DNA of 50,389 bases from CAZDVK01 sp964508915 (GCA_964508915.1 CAZDVK010000012.1:1-50389), one strand, 5' to 3'; counted from the first letter of the stretch, positions 17,647 to 26,740 are shown. A program made the numbers and translations. The notes: a model not told the origin generated them from the letters alone.

Positions 17647-18285
17647 TCAATCTTCCACTTGGGTCCGCACAAGCTTCCAGGTAGGGTCCTTTGATTGTAT
17701 GGAACGTTCAAAAGTCCACAGGTCAACCATGGGTGTTTTTAAGCGCGATGGATTATCAAAACTTTCACCCTGGTCATTCACAGTGGCAATCATTTGGTGA
17801 CTACGGAAACGAACCGTAATAGAGGCAACCCCCTCAACAATATCTAAAGAAACGTATTCTGCCTGCACGTCATCAATTTCTGTTTCTTGGCGCAGATTTT
17901 CTTGCTGCCGCGCTTCAATAGCTGCAGCGAATTGTTCATACACCTGGGGACTTAACAATTTTTTCAGCTTCTGATGATTGGCTTGTGTATAAGCCATAAT
18001 AATTGCCGAAAAAGCCGATTGAGACGCTTTTAAAAACGAATCAGGATTAAAATTCGGGTCTTGGTCTTGAATTTGGTGAATTTGACCCCGAACAGCGGAC
18101 GAATATAATTCAGCCTCACTGGCCACCTCAGGGCGTTTGGCCAGAACAATAACGTTATCTTCTTCCTTTTTAGGCTGATTTAAAAAATCTGTTTGTTTTT
18201 CATTTCCCGTTCTTGTACCAAGAACACCCCATAAACGAAAAAATAAAAAAGCAGCCAAAATGGCAAAAATAATAATATCCATCAC
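17647..18285 (-). CDS. Tim44-like domain protein
   Basis: The 212-residue protein starts with one transmembrane segment (IIIFAILAAFLFFRLWGVLG) followed by a charged linker. A Tim44/MBA1-like fold follows at about residues 75-210, in the same family as the mitochondrial import motor component Tim44. The bacterial members (TimA) associate with the inner membrane, and their role is not firmly established. The pattern FNPDSFLKAS...AYTQANHQKLKKLL and the final DPTWKLVRTQ are typical. First gene of a two-gene unit with Smr. The 269 bases upstream to 18554 contain only short, unconvincing frames. Confidence 0.88.
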   Translation of the reverse strand: MMDIIIFAILAAFLFFRLWGVLGTRTGNEKQTDFLNQPKKEEDNVIVLAKRPEVASEAELYSSAVRGQIHQIQDQDPNFNPDSFLKASQSAFSAIIMAYTQANHQKLKKLLSPQVYEQFAAAIEARQQENLRQETEIDDVQAEYVSLDIVEGVASITVRFRSHQMIATVNDQGESFDNPSRLKTPMVDLWTFERSIQSKDPTWKLVRTQVED

Positions 18286-18554
18286 ACTAAACTTAAGAAA
18301 TAACTTGGTTTTCTGCTTGTGCCCATACTACATGAAAACAACGTTTATGGTAAGGTTCTTTTATGAATTTCAACAAGATCGAATTACCGACAAAATTCAA
18401 CCTAATACCTGCCCAGCTGCATTGTGGCCACCGTAAAACGTCCAATATAATGGATTTGCTGAACAAAGAAATAAAATAAAACTCCATAGACCATTTGTAA
18501 TTAATATTTATTTCCTTTACTTTTTATATATCAATTTTTTAAAACATCAAAAAT

Positions 18555-19877
18555 ATGCTGGCAATATTCTTTTTACTTGCTATCACTTGCTGTCAAACAA
18601 TAGCAAGGGTTGATTTCGATGATTTAAGGGGTAACATTCAAAAAAATTTAAAAGGTAGAGACGCGATAGGATTGGTGAGGTTTTATTCCGATCAGATTGC
18701 AGCACACCATTCTGATAGGGATAAACAATCTCTTGCCTCTGTTTTATCCACAGGGTGTGGAGTGGGGGGAATTTCAGACCGCCCTGCGACAAGTGAAGAA
18801 CAGGATATTATTCTAAATGGGGCATACCTTGCGTTTGACAGACTAAAGTTTGACGATATTGTGGATTGCCTCAGCGAAGGGAAAAAAAGAGATTTTACAC
18901 CTTTAAACACCAACACAGTTTCTCGAAATGTTTTTATTCATCAATCTTTTATGCGGGCATTTGGGTTGGCCGCATTATATGCAAAGGCTGAAGTACATGA
19001 AAGTGCCACAATTCTTGGATATGTGGAGCAAGGATTTAAGGAAGTAGAATACATTGAGAGCACCCGCATACTGAGAAGCTTAATAGAATATGCCGAGAAC
19101 CATAAATGGAAAAACTATAAAACAGGCTTTAATTACATTTTGGCAGCTATTGTAGGACAAGAAATGAAACAGCAACAAGATGCCGGAGAGATAGTATTTA
19201 TGCCTGAGGGGAACGATACCTCTTACCCGAAAACCTTTTGGCCTAAGGTGGTTTATGTCTCTACCTACAATAGTTGCTCAACCCATGGTGTTTTTTTCGC
19301 TTTTAAGTTTCCCAATCAACGCTATGTTGTTTTCCAAACACCTATGGTGACGGTTTTGGAATACGCTCTTGAACAGCGGTGCCTTCGGGCGCATGGAGCT
19401 GTTTTCCCTGCTGCAGGCCCTTACAGTAATAATGAAATAGACTGTTCAGCATCCATTATTCTTGAAAATAATGACAATATCTACCTGGATGATGAGGGTG
19501 GTGTTTCGATTCACCAGAGCGATCCTGAAGACCCCTCCAGTCAAAGCGTTTTATCTCCCCCTAATATGAAAATTCCTGTTTATGTTCTATCAAAAAGTAC
19601 TTTTTTATACAGAAGCTGCCATTTCCGTAAATCTGATAAGGAAATATATTCTTTGGTATCAGAGGTTCATCCTTCTGGATGGAGAAAACCTATTCGAACA
19701 TTCCATTTTCTCAAAGGAAATTATGAAGATAGAACAAACCCTGTAATAAGATTCATGACCGCAAGGCGATATGGTCGTTTTAAAAGTGATTTTTTATTGA
19801 AATTATTTATTTTAGCAAGTGAAGATGGAAAAACACACGTTCAACGAATGGTAGAGTTTATATCTGAATCACTATAG
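18555..19877 (+). CDS. Exported protein of unknown function
   Basis: A 440-residue protein I do not recognise. The N-terminus is hydrophobic (MLAIFFLLAITCCQTIA) and followed by polar sequence, so it is likely exported, though the signal lacks basic residues and no ribosome site precedes the ATG. The body appears globular: helical residues about 25-200, then a part richer in strand from about 220 with several cysteines (STYNSCSTHG, EQRCLRAHG, DCSAS, YRSCHFRK) that could form disulfides after export. No catalytic motif stands out. Its stop codon lies inside the left arm of a long nested inverted repeat shared with the 3' flank of lpdA. Confidence 0.65.
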   Translation: MLAIFFLLAITCCQTIARVDFDDLRGNIQKNLKGRDAIGLVRFYSDQIAAHHSDRDKQSLASVLSTGCGVGGISDRPATSEEQDIILNGAYLAFDRLKFDDIVDCLSEGKKRDFTPLNTNTVSRNVFIHQSFMRAFGLAALYAKAEVHESATILGYVEQGFKEVEYIESTRILRSLIEYAENHKWKNYKTGFNYILAAIVGQEMKQQQDAGEIVFMPEGNDTSYPKTFWPKVVYVSTYNSCSTHGVFFAFKFPNQRYVVFQTPMVTVLEYALEQRCLRAHGAVFPAAGPYSNNEIDCSASIILENNDNIYLDDEGGVSIHQSDPEDPSSQSVLSPPNMKIPVYVLSKSTFLYRSCHFRKSDKEIYSLVSEVHPSGWRKPIRTFHFLKGNYEDRTNPVIRFMTARRYGRFKSDFLLKLFILASEDGKTHVQRMVEFISESL

Positions 19878-19924
19878 GGTATCACTACAAAGTAGTGACG
19901 ATTCGCTACAGGGATTCAGATATA
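19859..19924. repeat. Nested inverted repeat overlapping a stop codon
   Basis: Outer arms TATATCTGAATC (19859-19870) and GATTCAGATATA (19913-19924) pair perfectly. Extra pairing continues through CTATAG/CTACAG, and a separate inner hairpin TCACTAC-AAA-GTAGTGA sits at 19882-19898. It lies between convergent genes and includes the stop codon of the upstream one. It has no T run, so a simple terminator is not obvious. Confidence 0.7.
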
Positions 19925-19954
19925 GCATCAGAAATGGCTGATGGAATTTGGGTT

Positions 19955-21349
19955 TTAAAAATGAATCACGCGACCATAAGCATCCAAAACTGATTCATGC
20001 ATCATTTCCGATAAAGTTGGATGTGGGAAAATGGTATGCATCAATTCCGCTTCGGTTGTTTCCAGGGTTTTAGCAACCACAAAGCCTTGTATTAATTCCG
20101 TCACTTCAGCGCCAATCATATGGGCCCCTAATAATTCACCCGTTTTGGCATTAAATATGGTTTTAACAAGTCCTTCCGATTCACCCAATGCCTGCGCCTT
20201 GCCATTGGCACGAAATGGGAAGCGACCCACTTTAATATCAATCCCCTGCTCTTTTGCTTTAGCCTCTGTTAAACCCACGCTGGCTATCTGCGGCAAGCTA
20301 TAGGTACACCCGGGAATATTCGTTTTATTCAAGGGATGAACACCTTTGGCGCCTGCAATTTTTTCCACGCAAATGATCGCTTCATGAGATGCTTTATGCG
20401 CCAGCCATGGGGCGCCCGCCACATCACCAATGGCGTAAACACCTGGTTCGGCTGTTTGACACCATTCATCTACCAAAATCTGGTTTTTTTCAACTTTGAC
20501 TTTTGTCTTTTCAAGACCTAAACCATCTGTATTTCCAACAATTCCAATGGCAACAATCACAGCATCAACATCATAAGAAATATCTTTCGAATCAGCTGTT
20601 TGTATTTTTGCCGTTACACCATTTTTTTGGGCTTTCAATTCCTTAACAGATGCCCCCAAATGAAACTGCATTCCCTGTTTTGTAAAATTCTTTTCGGCCA
20701 ATTTTGAAATTTCTTCATCTTCATTCGGTAATATGCGATTTTGCATTTCAACAATTGTTACCTGACTTCCCAGCGTTTTATAAAAGCTTGCGAACTCAAT
20801 TCCAATGGCACCAGACCCAATAACTAACAAAGACTTTGGTAAAAATGTTGGTGTCATTGCTTGCTTAGCCGTCCAAATTCTATCACTTGCAGGGGCATTT
20901 GGTAAAAGCCGTGCCTTAGCGCCAGTTGCAACAATAATATGCTTTCCAGTTACCGTTTGAATTTTACCATCATGGACCACTTCCAATGTTTTTGCATTTT
21001 GAAAACGGGCACTTCCATTAATGATGGTTACCTTATTTTTTGTCAAAAGTCCTTTGATACCCGCTGCAAGCTGAGAGGAAACAGCCCGTGACCGCCCAAC
21101 AACTTTTTCAATATCAATTTGAACATCTTTAACTGAAATGCCATATGTTTCAGCAGAATCAATCAAATGTTTTATTTCAGCTGTACGCAGCAATGCTTTC
21201 GTTGGGATACACCCCCAATTTAAACAAACGCCGCCTAAATGCTCTTTTTCAATAATTGCTGTTTTCAAACCCAGCTGTGCAGCCCGAATAGCAGCAACAT
21301 ATCCACCAGGCCCAGCGCCGATAATAACAACATCAAATGAATGATTCAT
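19955..21349 (-). CDS. lpdA: Dihydrolipoyl dehydrogenase (E3)
   Basis: This FAD flavoprotein reoxidises the lipoyl groups of the 2-oxoacid dehydrogenase complexes and passes electrons to NAD+. The 464-residue protein has the FAD-binding GAGPGG motif at residues 11-16, the redox disulfide C42-L-N-W-G-C47, an NAD-binding GSGAIGIEFA motif near 180, the second FAD motif YAIGDVAG near 310, and the C-terminal active-site histidine region HTIFPHPTLSE. AAGGT precedes the ATG. No E1 or E2 gene adjoins it, so it stands alone, as is common for the shared E3. A 12-bp dyad lies upstream. Confidence 0.96.
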   Translation of the reverse strand: MNHSFDVVIIGAGPGGYVAAIRAAQLGLKTAIIEKEHLGGVCLNWGCIPTKALLRTAEIKHLIDSAETYGISVKDVQIDIEKVVGRSRAVSSQLAAGIKGLLTKNKVTIINGSARFQNAKTLEVVHDGKIQTVTGKHIIVATGAKARLLPNAPASDRIWTAKQAMTPTFLPKSLLVIGSGAIGIEFASFYKTLGSQVTIVEMQNRILPNEDEEISKLAEKNFTKQGMQFHLGASVKELKAQKNGVTAKIQTADSKDISYDVDAVIVAIGIVGNTDGLGLEKTKVKVEKNQILVDEWCQTAEPGVYAIGDVAGAPWLAHKASHEAIICVEKIAGAKGVHPLNKTNIPGCTYSLPQIASVGLTEAKAKEQGIDIKVGRFPFRANGKAQALGESEGLVKTIFNAKTGELLGAHMIGAEVTELIQGFVVAKTLETTEAELMHTIFPHPTLSEMMHESVLDAYGRVIHF

Positions 21350-21411
21350 ACCTTAACCAATTTTTATAATCTTAGGCACAGTCTAATCTACATGCCCCCT
21401 TCATTTCAAGG

Positions 21412-21437
21412 ATGCATAATATGCACATATTATGCAT
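21412..21437. promoter_or_regulatory. Near-perfect palindrome between lpdA and an ABC operon
   Basis: ATGCATAATATG and CATATTATGCAT form 12-bp arms around a 2-base centre. Two divergent genes flank it, and a possible lpdA -35 (TTGAAA) lies just beyond it on the minus strand. Shape and position suggest an operator for a dimeric regulator; which one is unknown. Confidence 0.5.
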
Positions 21438-21506
21438 GAAACCCTTGCCAAATCATAAAAAATTATTTATTCTGAAATTCAGACGCCATTTCCAAGGTAT
21501 TGAACA

Positions 21507-22244
21507 ATGCAAAAAATTTTATGGAACCTTCTTTTAGGCTTATTTTTGTTAGGGTGCGAAGAAAACAAAGAAAACACACTTGTTATTGCAACATCGGCAG
21601 ATTACCCCCCTTTTGAATTTTATAAAAACGGTGAGCCTGTTGGCTTTGAAATAGAACTAATTCAAAAAATTGCTGAAAAATTAGGTAAGAAACCACAAAT
21701 AAAAGATATATCATTTGATGGTATTATCGCAGGTCTTCAAAGCAACCGTTACGATTTGGCTATTTCAGCCATATCATCCACACCTGAACGGGAACAAAAA
21801 GTAGACTTTTGCAAACCCCACAACCGTTCGGTCACGGTTATGATTCTTCCTTTAAATTCCACCATTAAAACCCCCACAGAACTTACTGGTAAAACTGTTG
21901 GTGTTCAAATGGGAACAACATATGAAAACATGATCCGTAATGACTGGATGCCTACCATGAAAGACCTAAAAGTTCGATCATTACAAAAAGTGCCAGATTT
22001 ACTACAAGATTTTCGTGCCCACCGTATTGATGCCCTTGTTCTAGGTATGGTAGAAGGTCAAAAAATTGTAGATGTCTATTCAGATTTGAAAATGGTTCCC
22101 ATAACCGGCACAGAGGCTGCCTATTGCATCGCTGTGCCCAAGGGAAGTGAACTAAAAGAAAAAATCAATGTCATATTGGATGAATTCCATCAACAAGGTG
22201 TTATCAAAGCCCTTGAAGAAAAATGGCTTCATGGAAATAGTTAG
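21507..22244 (+). CDS. Amino-acid ABC transporter substrate-binding lipoprotein
   Basis: A 245-residue family 3 solute-binding protein that captures polar amino acids in the periplasm. The signal ends in the lipobox LLGC with Cys17 as the lipidation site, so Lgt (encoded in this window) would act on it. Typical family motifs: SADYPPFEFYKNGEPVGFEIEL at the mature N-terminus, FDGIIAGLQSNRYDLAIS, and KTVGVQMGTTYE. The ligand cannot be read from sequence; an arginine, glutamine or general amino-acid specificity is possible. First gene of a five-gene operon, 8 bases ahead of the permease. Confidence 0.93.
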   Translation: MQKILWNLLLGLFLLGCEENKENTLVIATSADYPPFEFYKNGEPVGFEIELIQKIAEKLGKKPQIKDISFDGIIAGLQSNRYDLAISAISSTPEREQKVDFCKPHNRSVTVMILPLNSTIKTPTELTGKTVGVQMGTTYENMIRNDWMPTMKDLKVRSLQKVPDLLQDFRAHRIDALVLGMVEGQKIVDVYSDLKMVPITGTEAAYCIAVPKGSELKEKINVILDEFHQQGVIKALEEKWLHGNS

Positions 22245-22252
22245 GTAATTTT

Positions 22253-22909
22253 ATGCAACTGCATTTTGATGTTATTTGGCCAAGCCTTCCCTTTATTGCC
22301 ACAGGTATTTGGGTAACCCTTAAATTTACCAGCTTATCGTTGTTATGTGGGCTACCTTTGGGGGTTTTGTTAGCGTTTTTAAAAATTCTAAAAATTAAAC
22401 CCCTTCAGTATTTAGCTAACACTTACACAGCTATTTTTCGGGGAACACCTTTACTGGTGCAATTGGGCATTATTTTTTATGCAACACCTCAATTGACCGG
22501 GTACTCTATTTCAGCTTTTGAAGCTGGTGTTTTAGCATTTAGCTTAAATTCAGCCGCCTATTCTTCAGAAATTATTCGAAGTGGCATCCAGTCTATTGAC
22601 CCAGGTCAGTGGGAAGCAGCACAAGTTTTAGGTTTATCAAAGATAACAACCCTGCAGCACATTATTTTGCCCCAAGCTATTCGCAACATCTTGCCAGCCC
22701 TTGTGAATGAAATGGTCAATCTTTTAAAAGAATCTGCCCTGGTTTCAACCATTGGTGAGGCTGATCTGCTGCAACGGGCCAAAGTTGTGGCCGCGGAAAA
22801 ATTCATGTACTTTGAACCGCTTTTGCTAGCTGCCATTTTATATTTCTTGATGGTTCTTATCATCAGTTACTTTGCAACAAAATTAGAAGAAAAGTTATCT
22901 TATGCTTAG
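22253..22909 (+). CDS. Amino-acid ABC transporter permease (HisM/ArtQ type)
   Basis: The 218-residue inner-membrane permease has about five hydrophobic segments and the cytoplasmic EAA loop EAAQVLGLSKITTLQHIILP, which docks onto the ATPase. It starts 8 bases after the binding protein and overlaps the ATPase gene by 8 bases, so the three are translated together. A single permease probably works as a homodimer. Confidence 0.93.
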   Translation: MQLHFDVIWPSLPFIATGIWVTLKFTSLSLLCGLPLGVLLAFLKILKIKPLQYLANTYTAIFRGTPLLVQLGIIFYATPQLTGYSISAFEAGVLAFSLNSAAYSSEIIRSGIQSIDPGQWEAAQVLGLSKITTLQHIILPQAIRNILPALVNEMVNLLKESALVSTIGEADLLQRAKVVAAEKFMYFEPLLLAAILYFLMVLIISYFATKLEEKLSYA

Positions 22910-23618
22910 TGTATCAAACTTAACCCGCGTTGAAGGGCAGCTTACAATTTTAAACGATGTCAGCTTTAAGGCCTATAAAGGTAAAATTACAGCTATTATT
23001 GGCCCATCAGGCAGTGGCAAAACAACCTTATTACGCAGCATTGCCCACCTAGACCCTATTCAGCAAGGCAGCATCGTATTGGATACAACCCCATTGTTTG
23101 ACTTACCCACTGGCACAGCAGGTCTTGTTTTCCAAGGGTTTCATTTGTTTCCTCACCTCACTGTTCTTGAAAATCTAACATTTGCCCCCATTCAAAAGGG
23201 CGTACCGAAAAGTGACGCACAAGAAAAAGCGACAGAACTTTTGGCAAGTCTTGGACTTCAGGGCAAAGAAGGCACATACCCCCATAAACTATCGGGCGGT
23301 CAAAAACAACGGGTGGCTATGGCACGGGCTATGATGTTAGACCCAGCCATTATGATGTTTGACGAACCCACATCTGCCCTTGACCCTGAAATGGTGAACG
23401 ATGTGGGGGATATGATTAAAAAAACATTGGCACCTCACCGGGTTGTCTTATTAGTAACCCATGAAATTCGCTTAGCAAAAAAAATAGCAGACCATATTTT
23501 GTTTTTAGATCATGGTGTGCTATTAGATAATGTAAGTAAGGATGTTTTTTTTGAACCTCTCCCGAACTCAGCTTTGTCAGATCGGGCCGCAGCTTTCTTA
23601 AAAAACCTGAATCATTAA
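22902..23618 (+). CDS. Amino-acid ABC transporter ATP-binding protein
   Basis: The 238-residue ATPase powers the adjacent permease. It shows Walker A GPSGSGKTTLLRS, a Q-loop (LVFQGFHLFPHLTVLENL), the signature LSGGQKQRVAMARA, Walker B with IMMFDEPTSALDPE, and the switch histidine in VTHEIRLA. It is complete and of standard length. The start lies inside the end of the permease gene. Confidence 0.95.
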   Translation: MLSVSNLTRVEGQLTILNDVSFKAYKGKITAIIGPSGSGKTTLLRSIAHLDPIQQGSIVLDTTPLFDLPTGTAGLVFQGFHLFPHLTVLENLTFAPIQKGVPKSDAQEKATELLASLGLQGKEGTYPHKLSGGQKQRVAMARAMMLDPAIMMFDEPTSALDPEMVNDVGDMIKKTLAPHRVVLLVTHEIRLAKKIADHILFLDHGVLLDNVSKDVFFEPLPNSALSDRAAAFLKNLNH

Positions 23619-23628
23619 GGATTTTTCA

Positions 23629-24540
23629 ATGCACAAAACGTTCGTTTTTCTTTCTAGCTTATTAGCAACCACCGTATGTTTCGCTGAAGAAGCGACTTTG
23701 CAACAAAATTTGTCAGAATCTGAACAGCGAATTCAAGAACTTGAAAAAAAACTGACTGACGAGATTAATCGAAATAATACTATACGGGCTAAAATGGCAG
23801 GCAAAGACGTGTCTATTCCTGAGGCCCCAAAAGCAGAGCCCACCAACATGTCGGATCTTACGAAAAAATTAAAAGCTTTAGAAGAAGATGTTGCCCGTCT
23901 GAAAGCAGCAAAACCCGATGGCATTAAGCTTGATGGCGCCAGAACAGAGTCAGAAGCTATTGCCCAAAAAGAAGCACAGGCGCATGCCCCCCAACTAGAT
24001 GTCAGCAGCCCCTTAATTGCCCAATATAATATGGCATCAGCTTCTTATGCGAAAGGTGAACTTGACGTAGCCCGTGAAGCATTCACACAAATTGTCAAGA
24101 ATCAAGACGTTCCTGCAACAGATGTTTGCATCATGAAATCTTGGCAACATTTAGGGGAAATTCACCAAAAACAAAAAAACTTCAGACTATCGGAAGAAGC
24201 TTACAAAGAGGCTTTAAAACGCCCACTTCCTTTGCCGTCAGCTATTGAATGCCGTTTAGGCCTAACTGAAACACTGATTGCCCTGGGTGAAACAAAAGAT
24301 GCGTGCGACCATGTGGCAGCTTTAGAAAAAATGGAAAAAGATCATCTCAATCCCCAGCAAAAAACACGTCTTAAATTGTTAGCAGCGCAATGCAAGCCAA
24401 AAACTGAAACAAAACATGAGGCAACAGTTACCACAACAGTGGCTGCGCATTCTATGGTATTGACGCCTGCTGCTGGTTCAGCAGCGGTACCGCAAGATAT
24501 GCTAACCCCACCAGCTGCATCACCAGCCGTACATCCCTAA
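23629..24540 (+). CDS. Periplasmic coiled-coil/TPR protein (CpoB/YbgF-like)
   Basis: The 303-residue product begins with a signal peptide (MHKTFVFLSSLLATTVCFA-EE). Residues about 20-110 are heptad-rich coiled coil, interrupted by a Pro/Ala linker. Residues about 125-235 contain TPR-like pairs (YNMASASYAKGELDVAREAF, WQHLGEIHQKQKNFRLSEEA). The tail is Thr/Ala/Pro-rich. The architecture resembles CpoB/YbgF, which works with Tol-Pal, but no tol genes are nearby and the C-terminal TPR is degenerate. It sits 10 bases after the ABC ATPase, so it is co-transcribed with transport genes; a role in envelope organisation is only inferred. Confidence 0.7.
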   Translation: MHKTFVFLSSLLATTVCFAEEATLQQNLSESEQRIQELEKKLTDEINRNNTIRAKMAGKDVSIPEAPKAEPTNMSDLTKKLKALEEDVARLKAAKPDGIKLDGARTESEAIAQKEAQAHAPQLDVSSPLIAQYNMASASYAKGELDVAREAFTQIVKNQDVPATDVCIMKSWQHLGEIHQKQKNFRLSEEAYKEALKRPLPLPSAIECRLGLTETLIALGETKDACDHVAALEKMEKDHLNPQQKTRLKLLAAQCKPKTETKHEATVTTTVAAHSMVLTPAAGSAAVPQDMLTPPAASPAVHP

Positions 24541-24558
24541 GGTTAAGAGGCTTTTTTG

Positions 24559-25365
24559 ATGAAAAAAATACTATTCGTTTTTGCAGCCCTTGCAGCAAGC
24601 TATTTTCTTTATGAAAAGTATTTGAGCGCTCCATCATCCGCGCCATCAGAGTCTTTAAAAATTCTTAAAATTGGCGTCACAGCAGGCCCCCATGCAACCA
24701 TCGTCAATTACCTAAAACCTTTAGCTAAAGAAAAAGGATTTACCATCCACGTTATTGAATTTGATGATTTCGTGTTACCGAATGCAGCCCTTAACCAAGG
24801 CGACATTCACATGAACATTTATCAACACGAACCTTATTTGGCGGAACAGGTAAAATCACGGAAGTATAAAATCAAATCTATCGGAAAAACTGTTTTAATG
24901 CCCATGGGTGCTTACTCAGTAAAACACAAACAAATATCAGAACTTCCTGAGGGTGCAAAAATTGGTATTCCAAATGACCCCAGCAATTCTGTTCGGGCAT
25001 TACTATTACTGGAAAAAGCTGGTCTTATTACTTTAGCCGCTGACCAGCCCCCCAGTATCTATAATATCAGCAGCAACCCAAAGAAATTAGATATTAAAGA
25101 GCTTGACCCCCCACGCCTTCCACGGGCTTTAGAGGATTTAAACCTGGCAGTCATCAACACAGATTGGATTTTAGTTGCCAAAATGAATCCAGAATCAGCT
25201 ATTGTTCGTGAAGATGCCACAAGCCCATACGTGAACGTTATGGTGGTTCGTGAGGGAACGGAAAACGACCCCATGATTCAGGAATTCGTCAAAATTTACC
25301 AAAGTAATTCTGTTCGTAATTTCATTCAAAAAACATTTGCAGGGGCTGTTATTCCTGCATTTTAA
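24559..25365 (+). CDS. metQ: MetQ/NlpA-family substrate-binding protein without lipobox
   Basis: A 268-residue member of the MetQ/NlpA family, whose members bind methionine or related ligands for the MetNI importer. Family features: LKIGVTAGPHATIVNYLKP at the mature start, QGDIHMNIYQHEPYL, GAKIGIPNDPSNSVRALLLL, and the NTDWIL segment. ATG 24559 has AAGAGG upstream; a TTG at 24556 is less likely. Two oddities: the N-terminus (MKKILFVFAALAASYFLYEKY) has no cysteine, so it is not a lipoprotein but probably an uncleaved membrane anchor; and no metN or metI is present. It ends an operon encoding a different ABC type, so it might use that system or a distant MetNI. Confidence 0.88.
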   Translation: MKKILFVFAALAASYFLYEKYLSAPSSAPSESLKILKIGVTAGPHATIVNYLKPLAKEKGFTIHVIEFDDFVLPNAALNQGDIHMNIYQHEPYLAEQVKSRKYKIKSIGKTVLMPMGAYSVKHKQISELPEGAKIGIPNDPSNSVRALLLLEKAGLITLAADQPPSIYNISSNPKKLDIKELDPPRLPRALEDLNLAVINTDWILVAKMNPESAIVREDATSPYVNVMVVREGTENDPMIQEFVKIYQSNSVRNFIQKTFAGAVIPAF

Positions 25366-25368
25366 GGG

Positions 25369-25396
25369 AAAGAATTACAAAAAACCGTAACTCTTT
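25369..25396. terminator. Hairpin between convergent metQ and hslU
   Basis: AAAGAATTAC pairs with GTAACTCTTT (one mismatch) around an A-rich loop, four bases after the metQ stop and 16 before the end of hslU. The T run is weak; it may serve both genes. Confidence 0.5.
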
Positions 25397-25412
25397 CATA
25401 CCTTCTTTTTGG

Positions 25413-26729
25413 CTACAAAATAAATTTAGACAAATCTTGGTTGGCAGCTAGATGACGCACTTTGTCGTGCACATAAGATTCGTCAATAGTGATGCTTTTT
25501 ACCGTCATGTCACTAGCATCAAAACTAATGTCTTCTAGCAACTTTTCCAATATTGTATGAAGACGACGGGCACCAATATTTTCAACATTTTGGTTAACAT
25601 CAGCAGCCAACGCCGCTATTTCTGAAATGGCACTGTCGGTAAAAATAAGCTCAAGGCCTTCTGTGCTCATCAATGCTTTAGATTGACGAATTAGGTTGGC
25701 TTCCGGCTCTGTTAAAATACATACAAAATCTTCCCGGGTTAGTGGCTTTAATTCCACCCGAATAGGCAAGCGCCCTTGAAGCTCTGGCAACAGATCAGCA
25801 GGCTTTGCCAAATGAAAAGCACCCGATGTAATGAACAAAATATGGTCTGTTTTGACGTTTCCGTGTTTCGTTGTTACGTTAGTACCTTCAATTAAAGGCA
25901 ATAAATCCCGTTGAACGCCTTCCCGGCTGACGTCCGCCCCTGAAGAATGATCCGTGCGTGCACAAATCTTATCGATTTCATCAATAAAAACAATACCTTT
26001 TTGCTCCACCGCTGAAATAGCTTCCCGAACAATAGTTTCCTGATCTAATAATTTATCGCATTCTTCCTGGGTAATAATTTGAAGAGCCTCTGGAACCAAC
26101 ATTTTTTTAGGCTTCGTGCGGTTACCACCCAAAGCTTTTCCAAAAATATCCCCCAAATTCAACATGCCCATTTGGGCACCGGGCATACCAGGTACATCAA
26201 GTGTTGGCATAGACAAGGAATTAGATTCTTGAACATGAATTTCTATTTCCCGGCTATCCAATTCTTGATTGCGCAACATAACACGGAATTTATGCCGCGT
26301 TTCCGGACTTGCTGATTCACCAACAAGGGCATCCAAAATTCGTTCTTCTGCCATCGTTGCAGCTTTTGCCTGCACCTCTTCCCGAAGGCGCATCCGCGTG
26401 GTGTGTATAGCAATTTCAACTAAATCCCGAATAATTTGTTCGACATCGCGGCCAACATAGCCAATTTCTGTAAATTTTGTAGCTTCCACCTTAATAAATG
26501 GCGCCTGAGCTAACTTTGCTAAACGACGTGCAATTTCCGTTTTTCCAACACCTGTTGGACCAATCATCAATATATTTTTAGGTAATACCTCTTCTTGCAG
26601 ATCGTCGGCTAACTGAAGACGGCGCCACCGATTACGCAATGCAACGGCAACAGCCCGCTTAGCATCTGTTTGTCCCACAATAAAACGGTCAAGTTCAGCA
26701 ACAATTTCTTTTGGTGTTTTAGTTGTCAT
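25413..26729 (-). CDS. hslU: HslU ATPase of the HslUV protease
   Basis: HslU is the AAA+ unfoldase that feeds substrates into HslV. The 438-residue protein has Walker A GPTGVGKTEIARR near residue 55, an I-domain insertion at about 110-240, Walker B IVFIDEIDK, and sensor motifs (SGAFH, ENIGARRLHTI). The C-terminus ends LSKFIL, the tail that inserts into HslV pockets to activate it. It lies 11 bases downstream of hslV, in the standard order. Confidence 0.97.
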   Translation of the reverse strand: MTTKTPKEIVAELDRFIVGQTDAKRAVAVALRNRWRRLQLADDLQEEVLPKNILMIGPTGVGKTEIARRLAKLAQAPFIKVEATKFTEIGYVGRDVEQIIRDLVEIAIHTTRMRLREEVQAKAATMAEERILDALVGESASPETRHKFRVMLRNQELDSREIEIHVQESNSLSMPTLDVPGMPGAQMGMLNLGDIFGKALGGNRTKPKKMLVPEALQIITQEECDKLLDQETIVREAISAVEQKGIVFIDEIDKICARTDHSSGADVSREGVQRDLLPLIEGTNVTTKHGNVKTDHILFITSGAFHLAKPADLLPELQGRLPIRVELKPLTREDFVCILTEPEANLIRQSKALMSTEGLELIFTDSAISEIAALAADVNQNVENIGARRLHTILEKLLEDISFDASDMTVKSITIDESYVHDKVRHLAANQDLSKFIL

Positions 26730-26740
26730 GAATTTAATCT

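Noticed and set aside
18293..18487. 64-codon open frame upstream of the Tim44-like gene
   Set aside because: No recognisable domain, no ribosome site, and the other frames are equally uninformative; treated as intergenic.
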